From the NCBI RefSeq assembly GCF_001192795.1, contig NZ_DF968180.1:62001-126000 (forward strand): a stretch of 64,000 bases of DNA. The letters run 5' to 3'. This document shows, piece after piece, positions 53,516-60,914 of this stretch. The number at the start of each line of letters is the position of its first letter. The stretch's first letter is position 1. This DNA is from Flexilinea flocculi. GTDB lineage: Bacteria; Chloroflexota; Anaerolineae; Anaerolineales; Anaerolineaceae. A program made the position numbers and the translations under genes. Under the pieces are notes generated by a model that was not told the origin of the DNA, did not search any database, and saw only the letters and a list, made by a program, of their open reading frames with translations.

Positions 53516-54376
53516 CTACTTAACAAAAATTGACTTATCGCCTTCAGCAAGGGCGATTTCTGCTACATGCAGTCCGTCGTCATACTTTTTTGTCGGAAAT
53601 TTCGTCCAATTATTTGGTTCGTGCCCAATAATTATTCGATGCATATCGTTATTAGCAATTTTCATCATGTCATCTAAGGATTTTATGAGGTTGTAAGGAG
53701 ATCCCACTGCAAGTCCGACAGGAACATAGGTTCCGGTGTTATCAATGCCAGTAAGGTTTTCCTGGACATATGCCAAGTCGCCAACATTCTCCCAAATTCC
53801 GTCAGGATTATTAATAACAATGATTTGTGATCCAAATGAATGCCCATCATATGCTGGATACAAATCAATATCGGGAAGAACATTTTTGACTTCACCATCA
53901 ACTAATGTCATACGATTCTCTACAATCAAGTGAAGTGCATCAAAAATATCCTGATTATTAAGAGCCATGTTTGGAAAACGAAATTTCTTTTCACGCGTCA
54001 TTGCCCAAACCCAACCAAGAATTTCTTTTTCCTGAACGAAGAAATGAGCTTTTGGAAAGGCTTGCATATTGTTAATATGATCGTAATGAGCATGAGAAAT
54101 TAAAATATAGTCCACATCTTCAGGTTTGATTCCAACTTTTGCCAAAACTTTACTTGGAGGCTGCCAATCTAAAACACCATCACGTTTATGGAGTTTTAGT
54201 GTTGCCTCATTTTCTCCATTTGTACCGGTATCTATAAGGATTGTAAGTCCATTACCTTTAAGCAGCATATATGTAAATGCTAATTCGCGGTAGCCCTTAT
54301 TGTGTTGTCCCGATAAAACACTTCCAATATGCTGTTTCTGAACATGTGCATATTCTAACAACCATATAGAGTACAT
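53516..54376 (-). CDS. MBL-fold lactonase-like hydrolase
   Basis: A 286-residue metallo-beta-lactamase-fold protein of the AHL-lactonase (AiiA/AttM) type. The zinc motif is LISHAHYDHINNM (HxHxDH). The further ligands fit YPAYDGHSFGSQ, VGDLAYVQEN (bridging Asp in GD) and IIGHEPNNW (last His). Such enzymes open lactone rings of homoserine lactones or sugar lactones. Association with a sugar-type ABC importer and LacI regulator argues for a sugar-derived lactone rather than quorum quenching, but that is inference. AAAGGTGG precedes the ATG. Confidence 0.85.
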   Translation of the reverse strand: MYSIWLLEYAHVQKQHIGSVLSGQHNKGYRELAFTYMLLKGNGLTILIDTGTNGENEATLKLHKRDGVLDWQPPSKVLAKVGIKPEDVDYILISHAHYDHINNMQAFPKAHFFVQEKEILGWVWAMTREKKFRFPNMALNNQDIFDALHLIVENRMTLVDGEVKNVLPDIDLYPAYDGHSFGSQIIVINNPDGIWENVGDLAYVQENLTGIDNTGTYVPVGLAVGSPYNLIKSLDDMMKIANNDMHRIIIGHEPNNWTKFPTKKYDDGLHVAEIALAEGDKSIFVK

Positions 54377-54400
54377 TTAATTACCACCTTTCAATTTTTT

Positions 54401-54414
54401 AGAATGATTATTCT
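54401..54414. promoter_or_regulatory. Small palindrome between lactonase and lacI genes
   Basis: AGAATGATTATTCT (5-bp arms, 4-base centre) lies 25 bp upstream of the lactonase start and overlaps TAGAATAATC read on the minus strand, a -10-like sequence. It may be an operator of an internal promoter; it does not have the central CG of classic LacI sites. Confidence 0.35.
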
Positions 54415-54464
54415 ATTAAATTTCCAATGAGATGCAAAAATAAATATTATTTCGTCACTAATTG

Positions 54465-55475
54465 TTATGAAAGTTTCTTGACAGAATCTCTTTCAATTAA
54501 TGTTGTTGGAACAATAACAATATTTTCTTCAATCTTTTTGTTATTTGCCTGATTTTCAATTGCAGAAAATAATTGATGAGCAGCTATATTGCCGATTTTT
54601 CTTTTTTCCTGTCTCATTGTTGTCAAGGCAGGCTGTAAAATCGTCGCCAACTCAATATCATCGTGTCCAACAAAGGAAATATCATCAGGTATTTTTAATC
54701 CGGCTTCCAATATTGCTTTATAGCAACCGACTACCATGCTGTCATTCGCAGCAAAAATTGCAGTGATATCAACTTTATTATCAATAAGTTCTTTAGTTTT
54801 AATATAGGCGTCATTTTTAAAATAGTTCGTTGAAACAATCCATTCCGGTTCAACTCTCAACCTATAATTTTCCATCGCAGATAAATAACCATTTATACGC
54901 TGAATACCTGTATACGTTTCTTTATGACCAGCTATATGAGCAATTTTTTTATGTCCGGAATTAATCAAATACTCTGTAATTGTGTATGCAGATGAAAAGT
55001 TATTGCAACCAACTTTCGGACATTTGACTTCATCCATTAATTGCCCAAACATTACAATTGGATATTGCATTGAAACCATAGCAATGCACTCATCAATAAC
55101 CCTGTTACTCAAGGCTACAATCAATCCATCCACACGACCATTTCTCAATAATGAAAGAGCTTTTCGCTCTGTCATCACATCATAATCTGTATTAAGATAA
55201 ATGGTCATATAACCATAAACCGATGAAATATCTTCGATTCCTCTAAATACTTCCGGATAAAAGGGATTTACAATGTCAGGAATCGCAACACCGATTGTAT
55301 AAGTTTTTTGTGAAGCAAGCCCTTTTGCGATCATGTTTGGTTGAAAATTATGATCGTTAACAATTTTTAATATCTTGTCCCTTGTATTCGGATCAACACA
55401 ATTTTTATTGTTAAGGACTCTTGACACTGTTGCTGTTGAAACTCCAGCAAGTTTTGCTATGTCATTAATTTTCAT
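54465..55475 (-). CDS. LacI/GalR-family transcriptional regulator
   Basis: A 336-residue regulator. The N-terminal HTH reads INDIAKLAGVSTATVSRVLNN, followed by the hinge-helix and a type I binding-protein-like effector domain (GVAIPDIVNPFYPEVFRGIED, and FAANDSMVVGCYKAILEAG). It presumably represses the island transport/lactonase genes and itself until a sugar ligand binds. It heads the five-gene minus-strand series, with 88 bp to the lactonase gene. A site with central CG lies 85 bp upstream of its start. Confidence 0.93.
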   Translation of the reverse strand: MKINDIAKLAGVSTATVSRVLNNKNCVDPNTRDKILKIVNDHNFQPNMIAKGLASQKTYTIGVAIPDIVNPFYPEVFRGIEDISSVYGYMTIYLNTDYDVMTERKALSLLRNGRVDGLIVALSNRVIDECIAMVSMQYPIVMFGQLMDEVKCPKVGCNNFSSAYTITEYLINSGHKKIAHIAGHKETYTGIQRINGYLSAMENYRLRVEPEWIVSTNYFKNDAYIKTKELIDNKVDITAIFAANDSMVVGCYKAILEAGLKIPDDISFVGHDDIELATILQPALTTMRQEKRKIGNIAAHQLFSAIENQANNKKIEENIVIVPTTLIERDSVKKLS

Positions 55476-55559
55476 GTCTCAGTTCCATAATCCAATGTAA
55501 AAACAGAAAAATTTGATAAATATGATTTACTATATTACAACTTTTTGAAAATTACAATA

Positions 55560-55573
55560 TGTAAACGCATACA
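55560..55573. promoter_or_regulatory. Candidate LacI-type operator upstream of lacI
   Basis: TGTAAACGCATACA keeps the outer TGTA/TACA symmetry and the central CG of LacI-family operators. Its position upstream of the regulator suits autoregulation. The two inner positions on each side do not match the symmetry, so this is a tentative call. The 55476-55739 stretch is otherwise AT-rich non-coding DNA. Confidence 0.45.
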
Positions 55574-55739
55574 TTTCATATGCAATTTATCACTTTTTCA
55601 ATTTTATAACAACATATTTGAAAATTTAGTAATATTTTCCCTGTTATTTTAATTATAAAAATTACTGGAAAAGAAAAAATGTAATGATAACGGTTTTATA
55701 CAAGATAATTATCGTTACAAAAATTGGATTCTACGGAAT

Positions 55740-55883
55740 GTGGATTCCGGTTGTTTATATCGGAATATTCAGCCAGAGGGGAAAAAACAAATAATTGCTC
55801 AAATGGACTTTAAAAAATGCAATGCTATGGAAGGAAAAATTGGTGTAGTACTTAATATCTCTAATTTTGAGCGTAAAACGTCT
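55740..55883 (+). other. Unassigned open sequence joined in frame to the truncated asnS copy
   Basis: Forty-eight codons (from ATG 55740, [14 protein letters not shown]...) run in frame into the duplicated asnS segment. They have no resemblance to the asnS N-terminal domain. They may be random sequence at the island junction or the end of an unrelated gene, and I see no ribosome-binding site. Confidence 0.4.
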
Positions 55884-56684
55884 TTTTTCGGTAAACCGAC
55901 CAGCCTGACCGTGTCCGGGCAGTTGGAAGCGGAAGTGATGGCATTGACATTTGGCAAGGTCTACACCTTTGGACCGACGTTCCGGGCAGAACAATCCTTC
56001 ACCGCGCGCCATGCCTCCGAATTCTGGATGATCGAACCGGAAATTGCGTTTGCGGAACTGCAGGATGACATGGATCTGGCTCGCGACATGATCAAATTTG
56101 TGCTGCAGTATGTCATGGAACAATGTCCCCAGGAAATGGCATTCTTCAATGAGATGTACGACAAAGAGCTGATTCAGCGGATCAATTCCGTGATTGAATC
56201 GGACTTTGCAAAAGTCACCTATACCGAAGCGATTGAGATCCTGGAGAAGGTCAAAGACAAATTCCAATATCCGGTCTTCTGGGGAGCCGACCTGCAGACG
56301 GAACATGAGCGTTATCTGACCGAACAGGTCTTCAAGAAACCGCTTTTCGTGATCAACTATCCCAAGGAATTGAAAGCCTTCTATATGCGGCTGAATGATG
56401 ACGGGAAAACCGTCGCTGCGATGGATCTGCTGGTTCCAGCTGTCGGTGAAATCATCGGCGGGTCACAGCGTGAAGAACGCGCGGACGTGCTGGAACAACG
56501 CATCCGCGAATGCGGTCTGAATGTGGAAGATTATGAATGGTATCTGGATTTGCGCCGCTTCGGCGGAACGCATCACGCCGGTTTTGGCCTCGGTTTTGAA
56601 CGGCTGATCATGTACATGACGAGCATGGCGAATATCCGGGATGTGATTCCCTTCCCAAGGACGCCGAATAACGCACTGCTTTAA
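55884..56684 (+). pseudogene. Truncated 3' copy of asnS (catalytic domain only)
   Basis: This 801-bp segment matches 48998-49798 without gaps and ends at the same stop codon, five further bases (GCCAC) being shared. It lacks the anticodon-binding domain and motif 1, so it cannot be a working synthetase. Differences cluster: about 18 substitutions in the first 276 bp (one coding, Asp to Glu in FNEMYD), then about 400 identical bases, then two more near the end. The native-looking terminator follows this copy, so it may be the original 3' end of asnS, cut off by the island. Confidence 0.88.
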
Positions 56685-56698
56685 GCCACACGCAACAA

Positions 56699-56735
56699 GT
56701 CCTTCTCTCTGCCGGGGAGAAGGACATTTTTTTTT
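56699..56735 (+). terminator. Intrinsic terminator after the asnS 3' copy
   Basis: GTCCTTCTC pairs with GAGAAGGAC (56699-56725), followed by A and nine T. It is probably the original asnS terminator. Confidence 0.85.
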
Positions 56736-56760
56736 ATTCATCCCAATAGAACAGGAAAAA

Positions 56761-57792
56761 TCAATACGCGACGTTTACTGTTACATCAACACTGCAGGCA
56801 ATCTCGAAATTCTGCACCACGCCGAAGGTCATGGTGAACCGTCCCGGATAGGAAGGCACGACGGCATCGATCATGACGGAGAGCGGATTGCCGGGCAGGA
56901 CGTCATAAGGCAGATCGCGGCGTGTCTCCTCTTGCCGTTTGAGCATGTTCGTTCCGCCGACAAATGCAATGTCAAAATCCGCAGCCGTCCAGGTGACGCC
57001 GGAATCGTTGCGAACCGTCCAGGCGAAATCCAGCTCCTGACCAGGGGTGAATCGAGTTTCAGCAGGCGGGAAGACGCTGATAATCGAACAATTGCCGCCG
57101 GAGGGCAGTCCTGGATAAACCGGAGTGGCAGGATTTTCGGAGCCAACAATGATTTTGACCCAGATGCCCTGATTGACCGTATCGGATGTGCCAAATTTCA
57201 TTCCGGAGGCGTTCTGCATCATCCAGTTCCCCTGATAAATGCCATTTGCTGCCGGAGCCCGCAGGTCGACACTGATGTCAATTGTTTGATCCGGCGAGAC
57301 GTATTGCGGTATATTCACGGATGCCGGTCCGGACATCGGATCGCCACTATCAAAAATCAGGCGGTAACCGGGAGACCAGGTGCAACTGCCGGAGTTCTGG
57401 ATTCGCCATGTTTTTCGAAAAGCCTGATTGGGAGACAGGACTGTATTGTCTTCAATCGTCACATCGGCAATAAACCGCATGCGATCGCAGGCTTTTTGCA
57501 CCGGTTGGACGTAGCTGATCGTTGGTATGACAACAGAACGGATTGTCGGAATGGCAGTAGGTGCAAGCGTTGGTTGAATCAGGATTGGTCGGGTTGTCGG
57601 ACTGGCTTGCGGAAGAATTGACACAACGGATGAAGATGTTGCATTGGTTTGACCCATTGCCTCAATTGTTTGTTTCGCCCATTGCTGTATCTGCTGAGCT
57701 GAGATAGTGGGGGTTGTTTTGCCAACCGATGTGATGTTGCAGCCGGAGAATAAAATTATGCCGGCAAAAATCCATACGATGCTTTTTTTCAT
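56761..57792 (-). CDS. Lipoprotein with two NBR1-type Ig-like domains
   Basis: A 343-residue lipoprotein: signal MKKSIVWIFAGIILFSGC, a Thr/Pro/Ser-rich linker of about 80 residues, then two Ig-like domains. The first (about 105-215) has FRKTWRIQNSGSCTWSPGYRLIF and VDLRAPAANGIYQGNWMMQN; the second (about 235-343) has LDFAWTVRNDSGVTWTAADFDIAF. These are the NBR1-like (FW) pattern with conserved tryptophans. ATG 57792 has GGAG eight bases upstream; the frame is open four codons further from a TTG. It resembles the shorter lipoprotein at 27654. Surface display and protein contact are the likely roles. Confidence 0.85.
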   Translation of the reverse strand: MKKSIVWIFAGIILFSGCNITSVGKTTPTISAQQIQQWAKQTIEAMGQTNATSSSVVSILPQASPTTRPILIQPTLAPTAIPTIRSVVIPTISYVQPVQKACDRMRFIADVTIEDNTVLSPNQAFRKTWRIQNSGSCTWSPGYRLIFDSGDPMSGPASVNIPQYVSPDQTIDISVDLRAPAANGIYQGNWMMQNASGMKFGTSDTVNQGIWVKIIVGSENPATPVYPGLPSGGNCSIISVFPPAETRFTPGQELDFAWTVRNDSGVTWTAADFDIAFVGGTNMLKRQEETRRDLPYDVLPGNPLSVMIDAVVPSYPGRFTMTFGVVQNFEIACSVDVTVNVAY

Positions 57793-57900
57793 GACGCGCT
57801 CCAAAATCCGATTTCTTCATTTTCTATCAGATATATTAAATTTTATCTATTTTCATCTTGCTTTTTTCAACCAAAGCGATTCGAAAGGCGGGTCCAAATT

Positions 57901-58022
57901 CAGCAATTCGAAATCGGGATAAACTTTTCGGATTATGAAAGAGAGTTTGTTGTTCTTATGGTTTTGCGAAACCGCAAAACCATAAGAACAACTATGAATT
58001 CTTTTCATATTTCAAATTACTG
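57901..58022. repeat. Long-form TTCGAA element with perfect 20-bp hairpin
   Basis: CAGCAATTCGAAATCGGG and TCATATTTCAAATTACTG are the ends. The hairpin 57949-57992 has the arm GTTGTTCTTATGGTTTTGCG, loop AAAC and an exact complement. It is the first of three long forms in 590 bp that account for most of the 57793-58545 gap. Confidence 0.9.
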
Positions 58023-58233
58023 GTCCATATTCCGTGTTGCTGCTATATCTGATACGATTTTTGGCATACTTAAGTTTAAAATTTTACAGATGTAATGCGT
58101 ATTGGTGCAACTCATAGAATTTTCGTGGGAAGAAAGGGAAATCGTATCGGTTTTAAAATTCTATCGTTAAATAAATGGAATTAGTCCCGGATGAAATTTA
58201 TTCCTGAAAAAATCATGAACTGAAACAGAAACA

Positions 58234-58357
58234 CAGCGATTCGAAAAATTAAAGAATCTTTCGAATCAATCAGGCAAAACTTGTTGATGTGATGATTTTA
58301 CGCAGAAAGCAAAGCCATCACATCAACAATGATTCCTTCCCATATTTGGAATTACTG
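58234..58357. repeat. Long-form TTCGAA element with 14-bp hairpin
   Basis: CAGCGATTCGAAAAATTAAAG and CCCATATTTGGAATTACTG are the ends. The hairpin outer arm TTGTTGATGTGATG (58281-58294) pairs perfectly with 58316-58329, and an imperfect inner part extends it. The arm differs from those of its two neighbours on both strands. Confidence 0.85.
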
Positions 58358-58366
58358 AATATTAAG

Positions 58367-58489
58367 CAGCAGTTCGAAATTCGGAAAAGTCTTTTGAGAA
58401 AAAAGAGAAAACTTATTGGTGTGTTGTTTTTGCGCTCATCGCAAAAACAACACACCAATAAATGATTCCTCCCTTAATTCGAATTACTG
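58367..58489. repeat. Long-form TTCGAA element with perfect 22-bp hairpin
   Basis: CAGCAGTTCGAAATTCGG and CTTAATTCGAATTACTG are the ends. The hairpin 58413-58461 has 22-bp perfect arms beginning TTATTGGTGTGTTGTTTTTG around the loop CTCAT, the longest seen in the window. It ends 34 bp before the -10 box of the tRNA gene. Confidence 0.9.
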
Positions 58490-58523
58490 AGTATTAAGTC
58501 ATGGCGCGTTTTTTCAAAGATGG

Positions 58524-58529
58524 TATAAT
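58524..58529 (+). promoter_or_regulatory. -10 box of tRNA-Ser
   Basis: A perfect TATAAT ends 16 bases before the first base of the tRNA. No good -35 box is visible at the proper distance. Confidence 0.55.
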
Positions 58530-58545
58530 ACTCGAAGTTAAAAAT

Positions 58546-58634
58546 GGGGAGGTGCCAGAGTGGTTGAATGGGGCCGCCTGCTAAGTGGTTGTTGGGGTAA
58601 AACTCAACCGGGGGTTCGAATCCCCCCTTCCCCG
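58546..58634 (+). tRNA. tRNA-Ser (GCU anticodon)
   Basis: An 89-base class II tRNA. The acceptor arm GGGGAGG pairs with CTTCCCC (one G-U), and the D region TGCCAGAGTGGTTGAATGG is typical of tRNA-Ser. The anticodon loop CTGCTAA has GCT and reads AGC/AGU. There is a long variable arm (GGTTGTTGGGGTAAAACTCAACC) and the T loop GTTCGAATC. The discriminator base is G, as required for serine. CCA is not encoded. A promoter box and a terminator flank it. The ORF on the opposite strand is an artefact. Confidence 0.96.
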
Positions 58635-58638
58635 CAAG

Positions 58639-58669
58639 ATAATCCGCTCTAATGAGCGGATTATTTGTT
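58639..58669 (+). terminator. Terminator of tRNA-Ser
   Basis: A perfect 11-bp stem ATAATCCGCTC/GAGCGGATTAT with loop TAAT follows the tRNA by four bases; TTGTT comes after it. Confidence 0.8.
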
Positions 58670-59036
58670 ATCGTATCTGTTCTAAAATACGGTGTGTTGA
58701 CAAATAAAGTGAAACCAAAACGTCCGTTGAAGCAATGAAGACAGGACATGCAAAAAATTGTTGACAATCTGAATGATATTCTGTCAAGCGAGAATACAAC
58801 GATAGCAATGAATGACACTGACAAACGTCACAAATGGAACACAAATAGATATATGAAACATAAGATTCACAATTTTTTTTGTATCAGTAAATGGAACCTC
58901 TTGTTACGCGTAATAATTCAATTTGACTATCCTTGGGTCTTCAGCCATTTAACGAACTGGCATTGCTCATCGAATCAAGGATCTCGTAATCTTGTCATCA
59001 TAAATCGTATTGAAAGTTTAGTCTTGTAAACCCTAA

Positions 59037-59107
59037 GCAATTCGAAATAAGGATTCACTTTTCGGATGAAGAGCAACAATGAATTCTTTCCATTATTCGA
59101 ATTACTG
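59037..59107. repeat. Short-form TTCGAA element (about 70 bp)
   Basis: GCAATTCGAAATAAGGATTC and CCATTATTCGAATTACTG, with a short centre and no hairpin. The 58670-59036 stretch upstream has no gene I can support; its 93-codon frame has no ribosome-binding site or recognisable domain. Confidence 0.65.
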
Positions 59108-59196
59108 TCATTCGTGGGTTTTCAGGGTAGAATTAGAATTTGGATTAAATCCCCATTATTTTATTTTTTTTCAATTGAAAGGATTATTAAGAAGAC

Positions 59197-60579
59197 ATGG
59201 AACAGAGAAAATATGGCCTTTTCACAGCAATTTCCATGATCGTCGGTATCGTTATCGGCTCCGGTATTTTTTTCAAGAGCTATAACATTCTTGCTTTAAC
59301 CGGCGGAAATGTCTCACAAGGTGTATTGGCGTTATGTCTGGCAGCGATCAGTATTGTTTTTGGCTGTCTGGCAATTTCGGAACTTGCCAGCCGTACAGAC
59401 AGTGCAGGCGGCGTGATCACATATTCAGAAAATTTCTGGAGCAAAAAACTCGCTATTGTTTTCGGCTGGTTCCATATGTGGATCTATTACCCGACTTTAA
59501 TCGCCATCATCGCATGGATTGCAGGTATTTATATCAACAATCTGTTTGGTTGGAAAAACACGTTGGAACTTCAGGTACTCATCAGCCTCGTTGTGATCCT
59601 GTTCTTATATGCAATGAACATGATCTCAGCCAAGCTCGGCGGTGGATTCCAAAGGACTTCCGTTGTCCTGAAAATGATCCCGCTGGTCTTGCTGGCGATT
59701 GCAGGACTTATCTGGGGAGATCCTGTCACCACATGGACTGCCCATGCTACCAAAGAGACTTCCGGAACCTGGTTGAAAGCTATACCGGCTGTACTTTTTT
59801 CTTTCGACGGATGGATTGTTGCGACTACCATTTGCCATGAAATTAAAGAATCCAAGAAGAATCTGTACCTTGCATTAGTCTTCTCCCCTCTGATCGTACT
59901 TGTACTTTACATCATGTATTTTGTCGGTATGAGCGCTTATATGGGCCCGGATCAAATCATTGCCATGGGAGCCAGTGAACACCTGGCAGCTGCCGCCACA
60001 AAGCTGGTCGGCAGCCAAATCGGCGCCAAACTGATTATGATCCTGGTGATTATTTCCGTTCTTGGAACCGACAACGGGTTGATCCTGAGCAATATTCGTC
60101 TGCCTTACTCACTGGCGATTCGAAAAATGATGCCCTCCTCTGACAAATACACTACCGTTGACAAGGTTCACGGTGTGCCGATGCGTTCCGGTTATTTTTC
60201 ACTGTTTGTCGCTTTATTCTGGGTGGTAATGCACTACATCACACAGAAATTCATCTGGAAAGACGGTCTGCATGACATTTCCGAAATCGCCATGGTTGTC
60301 AATTACATCCTGATCATCTTCCTGTATCTTGCTGTAATCAAACTTGCCATAAAAGGAGAAGTCAAAGGTGTTGTACGCGGATGGATCATCCCCATTCTGG
60401 CTATTGTCGGTGCGCTGATTATCGTCAACTCAGGCTTCCAGAATGAACTTTTCGGAATTTTCCTGGTGATCTGTCTGGTAGTTGTGGGAATTGCCTATCT
60501 ATTTGCTGTGAAACATCCTGAAATCGATAAAGTAGATCTAAAAAGTTTTGAATCAACTGAATTCGGTAAAGATGTCTGA
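59197..60579 (+). CDS. APC-family amino-acid permease
   Basis: A 460-residue transporter with 12 membrane segments. Segment 1 holds the APC substrate loop GIVIGSGIFFKS, and segment 6 has the FSFDGWIVATTICHEIK pattern of the LAT/SteT-like exchangers. The closest type is a serine/threonine exchanger or related amino-acid antiporter, but the substrate is uncertain. It stands alone behind a short TTCGAA element and is followed by an intrinsic terminator. It is unlike the ABC amino-acid system at 6638-10046 in mechanism. Confidence 0.88.
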   Translation: MEQRKYGLFTAISMIVGIVIGSGIFFKSYNILALTGGNVSQGVLALCLAAISIVFGCLAISELASRTDSAGGVITYSENFWSKKLAIVFGWFHMWIYYPTLIAIIAWIAGIYINNLFGWKNTLELQVLISLVVILFLYAMNMISAKLGGGFQRTSVVLKMIPLVLLAIAGLIWGDPVTTWTAHATKETSGTWLKAIPAVLFSFDGWIVATTICHEIKESKKNLYLALVFSPLIVLVLYIMYFVGMSAYMGPDQIIAMGASEHLAAAATKLVGSQIGAKLIMILVIISVLGTDNGLILSNIRLPYSLAIRKMMPSSDKYTTVDKVHGVPMRSGYFSLFVALFWVVMHYITQKFIWKDGLHDISEIAMVVNYILIIFLYLAVIKLAIKGEVKGVVRGWIIPILAIVGALIIVNSGFQNELFGIFLVICLVVVGIAYLFAVKHPEIDKVDLKSFESTEFGKDV

Positions 60580-60600
60580 TCGTTGTCTTTTCCTTTGATA

Positions 60601-60636
60601 AAAAAAACTGTTGCCAATCGGCAACAGTTTTTTTTA
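60601..60636 (+). terminator. Intrinsic terminator of the permease gene
   Basis: A perfect 15-bp stem (AAAAAAACTGTTGCC and complement) with loop AATC ends in a T-run. The rest of the 60580-60914 gap has no recognisable feature apart from a TATAAT near 60811 that might serve the next operon. Confidence 0.85.
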
Positions 60637-60914
60637 TGTTTCCTTAATTCTCCAATGTTTAGGGCTGGAAATACTTCTCGATTGATTCGGAAAACGAGTC
60701 TACATTGGTATAGACTGTCCCGACATCAAACAGATGACATTTTGAAAAATACAAGCTTTAAGATTTCGGGCTTCATGATCAAATTGGCACCATTCTTGCA
60801 ACAATATGAATATAATTTATGGCTGCTCCGAAGACAGATCAGGAAGCACAGAACAGATCTGACTGAGCAACCCAATACTGTAGAAAGATTTATAAAGAAA
60901 AGAGAAAATCTTCC

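Noticed and set aside
55740-56684. 314-codon frame considered as a functional AsnA-like paralogue
   Set aside because: It matches only the asnS C-terminal catalytic segment, lacks motif 1 and the OB domain, has an unrelated N-terminal piece and no ribosome-binding site.
58474-58824. Minus-strand frame of 116 codons
   Set aside because: It runs antisense through tRNA-Ser and a repeat element; the GGFEPPVEF-type translation is a well-known tRNA-Ser artefact.
58748-59029. Plus-strand frame of 93 codons after the tRNA
   Set aside because: No ribosome-binding site, no recognisable domain and atypical residue composition; possibly a degraded fragment but not supportable.
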